Shown in pieces: positions 18,210-26,371 of a stretch of DNA of 64,000 nt; position 1 is the stretch's first letter, and each line of letters opens with the position of its first letter. The notes beneath the pieces are model-generated. The model did no database searches. It had not been told where the DNA came from and saw only the letters and a program-made list of their open reading frames with translations. Source of the DNA: an uncultured Siphonobacter sp. (lineage in GTDB: Bacteria; Bacteroidota; Bacteroidia; Cytophagales; Spirosomataceae); NCBI GenBank assembly GCA_913775095.1, contig CAJYIW010000005.1, positions 1-64,000 on the forward strand. The letters are read 5' to 3'. Both the position numbers and the translations under genes were made by a program.

Positions 18210-18776
18210 ATGCCTGATACTTTACCAGAAATCGTAGTCATTGGAGGATCAGCGGGAAGTTTCCCAATTGTCCTGCATCTCATTGAATCATTACCTCTTT
18301 CTTTTCCTTTCGCCCTGGTGCTGGTGTTACATCGTCAGAAATCCGGCCCCAGTGAAATGGACAAGGTATTAAGTCTGAGTACACACGTCCCGGTGATTGA
18401 ACCCAATGATAAAGAATTTGTATTACCCAGCCAGGTGTACCTTGCCCCGCAGAATTATCATTTGTTGATTGAGAAAGATCGTACCTTTAGCCTCGATTAC
18501 TCAGAGGCCGTTCATTACAGCCGCCCGGCCATTGATCCGGCTTTTGAAAGTGCAGGGGATGTGTTTGGCAGTCGGGCCGTGGGCATTTTGCTGAGTGGAT
18601 CAAACCACGATGGAGCCGCAGGTCTGGCTCATCTGGTAGCTATGGGAGGCAAAGCACTGATTCAGGATCCCAGCCTTTGTGACTTTTCCGCCATGCCGCT
18701 GGCGGGTCTGGCCAGGGTTCCGGAAGCAGTGATCGTGCATCCTTCGACAATTGTAAACCGTCTTTTTTCTCCATAA
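18210..18776 (+). CDS. cheB: CheB-type methylesterase without receiver domain
   Basis: CheB removes methyl groups placed by CheR. The 188-residue protein consists only of the catalytic domain, with the triad visible as Ser in GGSAGS (12-17 region), His in LVLHRQ and Asp in SGSNHDGAAGL. There is no N-terminal receiver, so activity cannot be controlled by phosphorylation in cis. I chose the ATG at 18210 (MPDTLPEIVVIGG) because an in-frame start at 18117 would overlap cheR and add 31 unconserved residues. It is followed 15 bp later by the receiver-kinase gene. Confidence 0.88.
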   Translation: MPDTLPEIVVIGGSAGSFPIVLHLIESLPLSFPFALVLVLHRQKSGPSEMDKVLSLSTHVPVIEPNDKEFVLPSQVYLAPQNYHLLIEKDRTFSLDYSEAVHYSRPAIDPAFESAGDVFGSRAVGILLSGSNHDGAAGLAHLVAMGGKALIQDPSLCDFSAMPLAGLARVPEAVIVHPSTIVNRLFSP

Positions 18777-18791
18777 ATCTATAGTAACCTC

Positions 18792-19907
18792 ATGACCAGT
18801 ACCGATTCCAAAACTGATTTTGTCATATTGCTGGTCGATGATCGGGAAGAAAACCTGATTTCGCTGGAAGAAATGCTGGCCCAGAATAATCGGGTCTTTC
18901 TAAAAGCTCTGTCGGGAAACGAAGCCCTGAAAATAGTGCTGAAAAATCCACACATCGGGCTCATCATGCTGGATGTGCAAATGCCGGAAATGGATGGATT
19001 TGAAGTCGCCCGGATTTTGAAATCCAATCCTAAAACCCGTGATATCTCCATCATTTTCGTAACGGCCCTCAATAAAGAGCAGCAGTATGTCCTGAAAGGG
19101 TACGACGAAGGAGCCGTTGATTACCTGCAAAAACCGCTGGACATTCGGGTTACCCAGGCTAAAGTAAGCGTGTTTGAAAAGTTATACCGCTATCAGAATC
19201 AGCTGAAAAACACGGCAGAAGCTCTTCGCCGAACCAATAAGCAGCTGGAAAACTTCGTGTACATCGTTGCTCACGACCTGAAGTCCCCCCTGAATGGCAT
19301 CATCAGTATGCTTTCTCTGCTGGAAATGCAGTATGAGGATGGAAGCCTGACCAGAGAAGAGTTTCAGGAATACATGGATTTGTCGCAAAAGGCGACTTAC
19401 CACCTTTCCAGCATGATTACGGAGATTTTGGATTACTCCCGGAAAAGCCTGGCCGAACAAACCGTTGAAGAGGTTGATGTGCGGGAAATGGTGGAACAGA
19501 TTTTCCGGTTACTTTTCCCTCCGCGTCATATTCACGCCACTATCACGGGCGAAATGCCGACTTTCTTTACCCGCAAGCTGAAGCTACAGCAGGTCTTTCA
19601 AAATCTGATCAGTAACGCCATCAAGTACAATGACAAGCCCGACGGCACCGTGGAAGTAGGCTGCAGGGAAACGCCAACCGCTTATGAGTTTTACGTTCGG
19701 GATAACGGGCCTGGCATCAGTCCGGAAGGACAAACGCAGCTTTTTGAGTTATTTGGCGTCACCGATGCCCCTTCCCAAACCAACGATGGAAAAACGGGCG
19801 TCGGCCTGAATATTCTCAAAGTACTGGTCGAAGAGCAGGGCGGGAAATTCTGGCTGGAGTCCACACCGGGTGTCGGGAGCACTTTTTATTTTGAGTGGTG
19901 TAAATAA
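18792..19907 (+). CDS. Receiver-histidine kinase
   Basis: A soluble 371-residue protein with a receiver at the N-terminus (8-125; acidic pair DDRE, Asp61 in IMLDVQMP, Lys in LQKPLD), a short coiled coil (130-150), HisKA with His161 in VAHDLKSPLNG, and a HATPase domain (250-371; NAIKYND, DNGPGIS, GVGLNILK). A receiver ahead of the kinase suggests its activity is set by phosphate from another kinase, plausibly the hybrid kinase upstream. It ends the hybrid kinase-cheR-cheB operon; its stop codon lies inside the left arm of the terminator. Confidence 0.93.
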   Translation: MTSTDSKTDFVILLVDDREENLISLEEMLAQNNRVFLKALSGNEALKIVLKNPHIGLIMLDVQMPEMDGFEVARILKSNPKTRDISIIFVTALNKEQQYVLKGYDEGAVDYLQKPLDIRVTQAKVSVFEKLYRYQNQLKNTAEALRRTNKQLENFVYIVAHDLKSPLNGIISMLSLLEMQYEDGSLTREEFQEYMDLSQKATYHLSSMITEILDYSRKSLAEQTVEEVDVREMVEQIFRLLFPPRHIHATITGEMPTFFTRKLKLQQVFQNLISNAIKYNDKPDGTVEVGCRETPTAYEFYVRDNGPGISPEGQTQLFELFGVTDAPSQTNDGKTGVGLNILKVLVEEQGGKFWLESTPGVGSTFYFEWCK

Positions 19908-19946
19908 ACGAAGGAAGATCTGGCAACCAGATCTTCCTTCGTTTAT
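19904..19946. terminator. Bidirectional terminator after the receiver-kinase
   Basis: A perfect 20-bp stem (19904-19923 with 19927-19946, loop CAA) overlaps the kinase stop codon and ends two bases before the convergent PNPOx-like gene. Confidence 0.9.
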
Positions 19947-19947
19947 A

Positions 19948-20454
19948 CTATAAGGTTACCGTTCCGTGCTCACCACTTTCGAAGCGGGTGCCGGTCAGGG
20001 CCGCCTTCAGCATTTTGAAACCATTCACCAGTTTGCTGGAAGAGCTGTCCCAGAATTCAGCTTCTTCAATCGTTACTTTTAACAAAGCTAATTCCGGATC
20101 ATCAATGCCGTCGGGAAACCAGGCTTTCAATACGGTAGTGTACAATTCCTGCATTTTAGCTTTGTCCGTTACGACTTTAGCCCGTCCTTTTACGCTGACG
20201 TAAGTATTATTGCCGGGATCCGCATAGGACACACTTACGCGGTGATCCTGTTCAATTTCGTCCGTTTTCCGGGAATGCTCTTTCGTGAAGAACCATAGCG
20301 TACCATCGTCTTCCATTTCAGAAGTAGCCATGGGACGGCTTTTCAGACCTTCTTCATCGTTGAAAGTAGTTAACATCGCTACTTTCACTTCCTTGATTTT
20401 ATCTTTTAGCGAGGCGATCTGTTCGCTTTGCGATAACTCTTTTTCTTCGGCCAT
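19948..20454 (-). CDS. Pyridoxamine 5'-phosphate oxidase-like flavin protein
   Basis: A 168-residue split-barrel protein of the general stress protein 26 type. After a charged N-terminal helix it shows the FMN-binding barrel pattern: VAMLTTFN, LKSRPMA, GTLWFFTKEHSRKTDEIEQDHRVSVSYAD and YVSVKGRAKVV. Such proteins bind FMN or related cofactors and are not true PdxH; the residues that bind pyridoxal phosphate are not evident. A role in stress or redox is only suggested by the family. It is expressed from the strand opposite the kinase operon. Confidence 0.85.
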   Translation of the reverse strand: MAEEKELSQSEQIASLKDKIKEVKVAMLTTFNDEEGLKSRPMATSEMEDDGTLWFFTKEHSRKTDEIEQDHRVSVSYADPGNNTYVSVKGRAKVVTDKAKMQELYTTVLKAWFPDGIDDPELALLKVTIEEAEFWDSSSSKLVNGFKMLKAALTGTRFESGEHGTVTL

Positions 20455-20506
20455 GACTGATCATAGATATTGGTTGAACCGTCAGACTCGAAAATCCCGT
20501 ACCAAC

Positions 20507-22138
20507 TTATTCCGGTAAAGGCAGATGATTGCCAAAGACATAAAACCGATCCGTATCCAGCAGTAATTCCTGTCCATCCCTTTTCGTCAGCGTCAGGGTT
20601 TGCCACTCCTGAGTAGGATACAAGGTTTCGTACCGATCGCCAAACGTTACCCGCATGGGCATCCGGAAACCCGGCACCCGGGATCGCCAGCGAAAAGTGA
20701 TTTTGTACCGCTTAGGATTGTCAACCGCCGTAAATTCAAAAATGGGAGGATCGCTTTCGAAGAGGTAATGATTGAAAAAAGTCGTGCAGTCTACGCCCGT
20801 TCGCTGGTTCAGGTATCGAACCAGTTCTTCGTTAGTAATTTGCTGATGGGCAAAATGCTGGGGTAGATCCCGCCACAGTCCGTACCAGGTCGAATCGCTA
20901 TTCACGACCTTCCGCAGCGTGTGAATGATCCAGGCCCCTTTGTAAGCCGGATCCTGATCCGTTCGGTAAATTACTTCATCGGATGGGTTTGCCAGCGGAA
21001 TCTCATTCCGAATGCTATTGCGGTACTTCTTTAGATGCTCGAGAGCGTCCACGTAACTCTTTTTTCGCTCGATATACTGACCTTCCGCATACGTGGCCAG
21101 GGCTTCGGTAATCCAGCTGGAGGACGCATCGGCGGGGCTAAGGCTATTACCAAAGTACTGATGAGCTGTTTCGTGTAAGAGCGTGTAATCGACACCATAC
21201 CCCGGCATATTCCGGTAAAAATTTGCATAAGGAATGAGTCCGTGGGAAGAAACACCCTGAAACGGCGTATCTACGATGGTGTAGCCGTCCTGCCAGAATG
21301 GATATCGGCCAAAGATGCGTTCATCCACGTTAAGGATGGTCTTTACCTGCCGGAAATGCGTTCGGGCTTTGGCTTCATTATTGGGTAATACGTAATAGCT
21401 TAACGGTAGACTTCCATATACTTCCGACTGATATACCTCCTTAATCAAAACGTAGTTACTAATGCTGAGCATCACGTTCGTCGTCTGAATCGGGTCACTT
21501 ACCTTCCACTCATACGCCCAGAATCCATCCGAACGGTTCTTGTTGATCCGCCTGAGCTGTCCATTCGAAACGGCCGTTAAATCTTTGGGAACAGCAATAC
21601 TGATTTTCATGGAATCGGCCTGATCCGAGATGTGATCCTTACAGGGCCACCAGACGCTGGCTCCGGTTTGCTGAGGGGATACGCAAATCCAATCCTTACC
21701 GGAAAGATTCTGACGCCAGTCAAAGCCTCCCTGCTGGGGAGCATTTTGCGTAATCTGGGGTTTTCCTTTGTAGGTAATGCGAATGGAAGCCTGCTGACGG
21801 GCCGGAATGGGTTCCAGAAAATCCACCAGAACCGCATTTCCCTGGCGGTTGAATTTCAGTTTCTGCTGCTGATAAGTAATACTGGAGATTTCCAGATTCC
21901 GGTACAGATCAACCTGCAGACGAAAGACATTCTCCAGCGTTCTGAAGTGCATGGTAACCTCCCCTTCCAGCGATTGCAGCTGAGGCATTACCTTGACGTC
22001 AAGCTCGTAAAAAGTCACATCATAATTGCTGCGAAAACGATTGGGTTTTTCCAGCAAATGATCCGGAGATGTGGTTTGTGACCAGCCATCGGGTACGAAA
22101 ACCAGCATCCATCCGAGTATAGCCAGTAGTTTTTTCAT
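20507..22138 (-). CDS. M1-type zinc metallopeptidase, exported, without GAMEN motif
   Basis: The 543-residue product (start taken at 22138, MKKLLAILGW) has a signal peptide ending GWSQ. An N-terminal beta domain (25-210) precedes the thermolysin-like domain with HETAHQYF and, 18 residues on, the second zinc glutamate in ITEALATY, the M1 spacing. The substrate motif GxMEN that M1 aminopeptidases use to hold the free N-terminus is replaced by GVSSHGLI. The long C-terminal helical domain of classical M1 enzymes is absent. It is probably periplasmic. A 10-residue longer start at 22168 is possible but would bury the signal peptide. Confidence 0.88.
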   Translation of the reverse strand: MKKLLAILGWMLVFVPDGWSQTTSPDHLLEKPNRFRSNYDVTFYELDVKVMPQLQSLEGEVTMHFRTLENVFRLQVDLYRNLEISSITYQQQKLKFNRQGNAVLVDFLEPIPARQQASIRITYKGKPQITQNAPQQGGFDWRQNLSGKDWICVSPQQTGASVWWPCKDHISDQADSMKISIAVPKDLTAVSNGQLRRINKNRSDGFWAYEWKVSDPIQTTNVMLSISNYVLIKEVYQSEVYGSLPLSYYVLPNNEAKARTHFRQVKTILNVDERIFGRYPFWQDGYTIVDTPFQGVSSHGLIPYANFYRNMPGYGVDYTLLHETAHQYFGNSLSPADASSSWITEALATYAEGQYIERKKSYVDALEHLKKYRNSIRNEIPLANPSDEVIYRTDQDPAYKGAWIIHTLRKVVNSDSTWYGLWRDLPQHFAHQQITNEELVRYLNQRTGVDCTTFFNHYLFESDPPIFEFTAVDNPKRYKITFRWRSRVPGFRMPMRVTFGDRYETLYPTQEWQTLTLTKRDGQELLLDTDRFYVFGNHLPLPE

Positions 22139-22209
22139 GCATAAGGGAAGATTCCGGGAGTCGCCCATTCAGGTGACGCATCTACGCGATGCGTTTGCAA
22201 GTAAAAAAG

Positions 22210-22244
22210 AAAAGCCAGGCTTTCCATAAAGGAGCCTGGCTTTT
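22210..22244 (-). terminator. Terminator downstream of ahcY
   Basis: AAAAGCCAGGCT and AGCCTGGCTTTT pair over 12 bp with an 11-base loop, 18 bases past the ahcY stop on the minus strand, followed by T-rich sequence. Confidence 0.85.
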
Positions 22245-22262
22245 CCATTCATTCAAAAGCTA

Positions 22263-23576
22263 TTAATACCGGTATTGCTCGGATTTGAAAGGACCGTCAA
22301 CCGTAACGCCGATGTATTCAGCCTGAGCGGGCTCCAGCTTTTCAAGCTTGGCACCGATGTGATCCAGGTGAAGAGCTGCTACTTTTTCGTCCAGATGTTT
22401 TGGTAACACGTATACTTTTTTCTCGTATTTATCCGTGTTCGTCCACAATTCGATCTGAGCCAGCGTCTGGTTCGAGAACGAGTTAGACATGACGAACGAA
22501 GGGTGACCCATGGCCACACCCAGGTTCACTAAACGACCTTCGGCCAGTACGATTACTTCTTTTCCATCAATGTCATACAAATCAACCTGTGGTTTGATTT
22601 GAGTCTTGGCAGAACCGTACGCACCGTTTAACCAGGCCATATCGATTTCGTTATCGAAGTGACCAATGTTACAAACGACGGCTTTATCTTTCATCGCCCG
22701 GAAGTGACGTTCCTTGATGATGTTTACGTTACCCGTAGCCGTTACGAAAATGTTAGCCCGGGGAGCAGCCTCGTCCATCGTTACTACTTCGTACCCGTCC
22801 ATAGCGGCCTGAAGAGCACAGATGGGGTCAATCTCCGTTACCAGTACGCGGCAACCCGCTCCACGAAGCGATTCGGCCGAACCTTTTCCTACATCACCAT
22901 AACCTGCTACTACGGCTACTTTACCTGCCAGCATCAGGTCGGTACCGCGACGGATGGCATCTACCAGCGATTCTTTACAGCCGTATTTGTTATCGAATTT
23001 CGATTTGGTTACGGAATCGTTAACGTTAATGGCGGGAAGATACAAGGTGCCTTTGCGGAAACGCTCGTACAGACGGTGAACACCCGTAGTAGTTTCTTCC
23101 GAAAGACCTTTGATGCCGTCAATCAGTTCCGTGTACTCATCAAAAACCATGTTGGTTAAGTCACCACCATCGTCCAGAATCATATTTAATGGTTTACGCT
23201 CAGGACCGAAGAACAACGTTTGCTCAATGCACCAGTTGAATTCTTCTTCGTTCATGCCTTTCCAGGCGTAAACGGCTACTCCGGCCGCAGCGATAGCCGC
23301 AGCCGCGTGATCCTGCGTGGAGAAGATATTACAGGAAGACCAGGTTACTTCTGCCCCAAGTTCAACCAGCGTTTCAATCAAAACGGCCGTCTGAATCGTC
23401 ATGTGCAAACATCCGGCCACGCGGGCACCTGCTAAGGGCTTCTGAGGACCGTATTCTTTACGAATAGCCATCAAACCGGGCATTTCAGCTTCGGCCAGAC
23501 GGATTTCCTTGCGACCCCATTCGGCCAGCGAAATGTCTTTTACTTTGTAAGGGATGTACGTTTGCGTAGCTTCCAT
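22263..23576 (-). CDS. ahcY: Adenosylhomocysteinase
   Basis: AhcY splits S-adenosylhomocysteine into adenosine and homocysteine and so relieves inhibition of methyltransferases (including CheR and RsmA here). The 437-residue product has the family's N-terminal catalytic part ([32 protein letters not shown]), the NAD loop [30 protein letters not shown], and the C-terminal KSEQYRY that closes the active site. The start at 23576 ([12 protein letters not shown]) fits the family better than 23600. A terminator follows. No SAH riboswitch pattern was seen in the leader. Confidence 0.97.
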   Translation of the reverse strand: MEATQTYIPYKVKDISLAEWGRKEIRLAEAEMPGLMAIRKEYGPQKPLAGARVAGCLHMTIQTAVLIETLVELGAEVTWSSCNIFSTQDHAAAAIAAAGVAVYAWKGMNEEEFNWCIEQTLFFGPERKPLNMILDDGGDLTNMVFDEYTELIDGIKGLSEETTTGVHRLYERFRKGTLYLPAINVNDSVTKSKFDNKYGCKESLVDAIRRGTDLMLAGKVAVVAGYGDVGKGSAESLRGAGCRVLVTEIDPICALQAAMDGYEVVTMDEAAPRANIFVTATGNVNIIKERHFRAMKDKAVVCNIGHFDNEIDMAWLNGAYGSAKTQIKPQVDLYDIDGKEVIVLAEGRLVNLGVAMGHPSFVMSNSFSNQTLAQIELWTNTDKYEKKVYVLPKHLDEKVAALHLDHIGAKLEKLEPAQAEYIGVTVDGPFKSEQYRY

Positions 23577-23720
23577 AAGATTAAATCGAAGACCTGACAA
23601 TAAAAGTGATAAATACGATTAGCCTGAAAAATACAAAGGGTTGAACAGAACTTATTTATAGTCAGCTCATTACTGCTAATACTCAGTAAACTAATCGTTT
23701 ATAGAAAAATTATTTTCGTA

Positions 23721-23752
23721 CAAAATTAGCCCCAAAGCACGGGCTTTCCAAA
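23721..23752 (-). promoter_or_regulatory. ahcY promoter, Bacteroidota type
   Basis: Read on the minus strand: TTTG at the -33 position (complement of 23749-23752), 20 bases, then TAATTTTG (complement of 23721-23728). Both elements and their spacing fit the Bacteroidota housekeeping sigma factor. This predicts a leader of about 140 bases before ahcY. Confidence 0.65.
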
Positions 23753-23920
23753 GCCGCCTTCCAGTTTTGAGCTGAATTCCTCCGAACTGACTTTTGTTAA
23801 AGCAATTCGGCATTTAATTTGCAAACTATTTGCCCGGGTGCTTGTTTTAGAATTACCTCGAATTTGTTTCCCCAAAAACTGAAACAGTTCTGTCTTTCGT
23901 TTATAACTGAACTGAGAACT

Positions 23921-23939
23921 GAAAACAGTAAACTGAAAA
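23921..23939 (+). repeat. ACTGAAA-type motif before ftsE, repeated before dtd
   Basis: The 19-mer GAAAACAGTAAACTGAAAA lies seven bases before the ftsE start. The identical 19-mer lies at 38024-38042, seven bases before the dtd start. The bases just upstream (ACTGAACTGAGAACTGAAAA) look like decayed ACTGAAA heptamers. Confidence 0.8.
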
Positions 23940-23946
23940 TTAGTAT

Positions 23947-24648
23947 ATGATTAATACGGCGTTTGCGAATCAACCCATTGTTCAGGTTATTAATACGGAC
24001 ATTTATCAGGCGGGAGAAAAGCTCATCCTGGAAAATGTAAATTTCTCCATCAACAAGGGTGAATTTGTGTACCTGATCGGAAGAACCGGTAGTGGCAAAA
24101 GCTCTCTTCTCAAAACTTTGTACGCGGATCTGCCGCTAACGAAAGGCTCGGGCCAAATTGCGGGCTATGAACTGAACTCCATCCGCCGGTCAAACATTCC
24201 TTTTTTACGCCGGAAACTGGGTATTGTCTTTCAGGATTTTCAGCTTTTCATGGATCGTAACATTACTCAGAATCTGGAGTTTGTGCTGAAAGCTACGGGC
24301 TGGACGGATTCCATGAAAATGAAAACCCGGATTGCCGAAGTATTGATTCGGGTAGGGTTAAGTGAAGCCATGAGCAAAATGCCTTACCAGCTTTCGGGTG
24401 GAGAACAGCAACGCGTGGGCATTGCCCGGGCTCTGCTCAATGAACCTCAGATTTTACTGGCGGATGAGCCTACGGGTAACCTTGATCCTGAAGTTTCGGA
24501 AGAGATCATGCGATTGTTTCTCAGTATCAACCGAACCGGGATGTCCGTTCTGATGGCTACCCACGATTTTGATTTGATTCGTAAATTCCCGCAACGCATG
24601 CTACGCTGCGAAAACCATCAGGTCATTGAACGCAACAGCTACCTGTAA
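23947..24648 (+). CDS. ftsE: Cell division ABC ATPase FtsE
   Basis: FtsE forms an inner membrane complex with FtsX that activates peptidoglycan hydrolases at the septum. The 233-residue protein has Walker A GRTGSGKSS near 46-54, Q-loop VFQDFQLF, the signature LSGGEQQRVGIARAL, Walker B ILLADEPTGNLD and switch histidine ATHDFD. The DFQLF after the Q-loop and EPTGNLD are typical of FtsE/LolD-type ATPases. No ftsX is adjacent; in Bacteroidota the two genes are often apart. LolD is the main alternative. A terminator follows at once. Confidence 0.88.
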   Translation: MINTAFANQPIVQVINTDIYQAGEKLILENVNFSINKGEFVYLIGRTGSGKSSLLKTLYADLPLTKGSGQIAGYELNSIRRSNIPFLRRKLGIVFQDFQLFMDRNITQNLEFVLKATGWTDSMKMKTRIAEVLIRVGLSEAMSKMPYQLSGGEQQRVGIARALLNEPQILLADEPTGNLDPEVSEEIMRLFLSINRTGMSVLMATHDFDLIRKFPQRMLRCENHQVIERNSYL

Positions 24649-24663
24649 GATCAGCTGATACAG

Positions 24664-24698
24664 AAAAAGAGCGAATCGGGAATCGATTCGCTCTTTTT
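24664..24698. terminator. Bidirectional terminator between ftsE and Wzi-like gene
   Basis: A perfect 15-bp stem (24664-24678 with 24684-24698, loop GGAAT) with A5/T6 flanks; the T run overlaps the stop codon of the convergent Wzi-like gene. Confidence 0.9.
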
Positions 24699-26185
24699 TA
24701 TAGTAATCCTGACTTGCGGATGCTAATGAATCCGCCCAGGGTAGAATCCAGAATACGCCCGTCGTCGTAAGCGATGGCTCCGCTGATTTCCCCTCCTTTC
24801 AGCCAGTTAACCTGCGTTCCAATCCGTAAATACCCCGAAAACTGATTCAGGGGTTTGTAATAGGGAAAGAGATAGGTTCCGTAATTACGGCTGGCAGAAA
24901 GTTTCACCTCCCAGGCAGTTCTCCGGTGAATCCGGCCTGCTAATCCCAGATGAGCTACTTCCACTCGGTTATTGGTGAACGCTATTGCGTTTTTCCGAAC
25001 ACTCTTTTTCAGGTCGCTGTCCGGAATAATGAAGGGCGTACCAATGGTTTTCCCCATGTAAGCCCAGCCATCCTGATACTGACTGTTATTGAAATAATTA
25101 TCTCTTCCCCGCTTTTTGGGATCGGTGTCCACGAAATCGGCCCCTCCCTGATCAATCGTGCTCAGATACTCCATGGTTACCCGGCTCAGGTAAAACAAAG
25201 GAGACGAGCGTTTCTTGTTCAGCCAGCGGAGGCCGTTGAAACTGTCAGCGGCCTGTAGCCGGTAGAACAAAGAGCCATCCTCGAACATGATCTGCCGATA
25301 AGCGAATACATCGAAGGCTTTGAATCTGATTTGTAAGCCTAAATCAATCGTTCCCAAGTGATTTCCTACCCGATTCTGGTCAAAAACGATTACGCGGTTA
25401 GGATTAGCTACCGCATACTCAGCCATACTTTTTCCACTCACCACCCCCCAGTATCCTAACCAGGAATTTTCGTAATACCCCTTTCGGGCCATATTACCTG
25501 AATCATTTTTGAAAGTCTCCGCGTATCCTCCCCATTGAACGGAATGGTTAACTCCCGAATGCAGCACAATCGGGGATCGATCTCCTCCCAGTCGTACGTA
25601 CAGTCCTTTCTGGTGTAAATAGGCATTTTTTACAAAAGGCCGACTGTTCTCGAACCAGCCGTGCACCAGATAGGCTTTTACCCGAAACCATTTGCCGATG
25701 ATGGGAATAAAATCTGACGTTCCGAAACGGACCTGTGGAATAGGTAAGGCATTGGTAGAGGAAACCATAGATCCCATACCCACCAGTGTATCAGACAGGC
25801 CAATGTATTCTCGTTTCCGGCCGCCGTATAACTCCCATTTTTTATACTTTAAACGTAAATATCCTTCGGCAATGACTCCTTTCCATTCGGGGTTATTGCT
25901 TTGTCCAACTCCGTGAACGGCCGCATCGACAGCCCATTTTCTGGATAAAGGAACATTGTAGTACACCCCTGCCGATAGCAGAGCATTTTGAGGCGTGGAA
26001 GGAATGATTCCGTATTGGTTGGCCTGTAGCCAAAAGGCCGTTCGGTGACTGGTTGACAACGTGCTCGTAGCGGCCTGAACGAAGTACGTTCCCGCTGGAC
26101 GCAAACCAGTAGTATCCTGTGCCTGAGCTGATACAATGCACCCTAATAACAGAAAACTACTTCTCTGAAGAAGCTTGAAATACAT
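24698..26185 (-). CDS. Wzi-like outer membrane protein, copy 1
   Basis: A 495-residue protein with a signal peptide (about 1-22, ending AQA-Q) and then alternating beta strands up to the end, with the family landmarks HRTAFWLQANQYG, WELYGGRKREYIGLSD and DPKKRGRDNYFNNSQYQDGW. Proteobacterial Wzi is a barrel that binds capsule at the cell surface; Bacteroidota members are common but their ligand is not known. It is a clear paralogue of the next gene upstream (26372), with matching landmarks throughout. The two are separated by 186 bp and may be cotranscribed. Confidence 0.85.
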   Translation of the reverse strand: MYFKLLQRSSFLLLGCIVSAQAQDTTGLRPAGTYFVQAATSTLSTSHRTAFWLQANQYGIIPSTPQNALLSAGVYYNVPLSRKWAVDAAVHGVGQSNNPEWKGVIAEGYLRLKYKKWELYGGRKREYIGLSDTLVGMGSMVSSTNALPIPQVRFGTSDFIPIIGKWFRVKAYLVHGWFENSRPFVKNAYLHQKGLYVRLGGDRSPIVLHSGVNHSVQWGGYAETFKNDSGNMARKGYYENSWLGYWGVVSGKSMAEYAVANPNRVIVFDQNRVGNHLGTIDLGLQIRFKAFDVFAYRQIMFEDGSLFYRLQAADSFNGLRWLNKKRSSPLFYLSRVTMEYLSTIDQGGADFVDTDPKKRGRDNYFNNSQYQDGWAYMGKTIGTPFIIPDSDLKKSVRKNAIAFTNNRVEVAHLGLAGRIHRRTAWEVKLSASRNYGTYLFPYYKPLNQFSGYLRIGTQVNWLKGGEISGAIAYDDGRILDSTLGGFISIRKSGLL

Positions 26186-26371
26186 GAAAATGGATAGAAT
26201 TATAAGGCTTGCAATGGGTAATTCGATTGGGGAAATCTAGAGTAGAACTGCCAGCCGAGCGTAATGTTTAGAAAAGACTGAGGTTGTAGTGATTCTAAAT
26301 AACGTAGCTACTGACTTCGATCTTACGAGTCAGATTACCTTGGTTAGCAGAAAGTTAGGGTAAGTCAGGTC

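Larger units (their letters stand above)
23577..23946. other. Divergent regulatory region of ahcY and ftsE
   Basis: About 370 bp without an ORF or RNA gene. It contains the ahcY promoter candidate (23721-23752) and, directly before ftsE, a degenerate run of ACTGAAA-type units (23905-23940). Confidence 0.7.

Noticed and set aside
23577-23946. SAH or SAM riboswitch before ahcY
   Set aside because: No matching conserved core or paired arms could be found; a standard promoter explains the region better.
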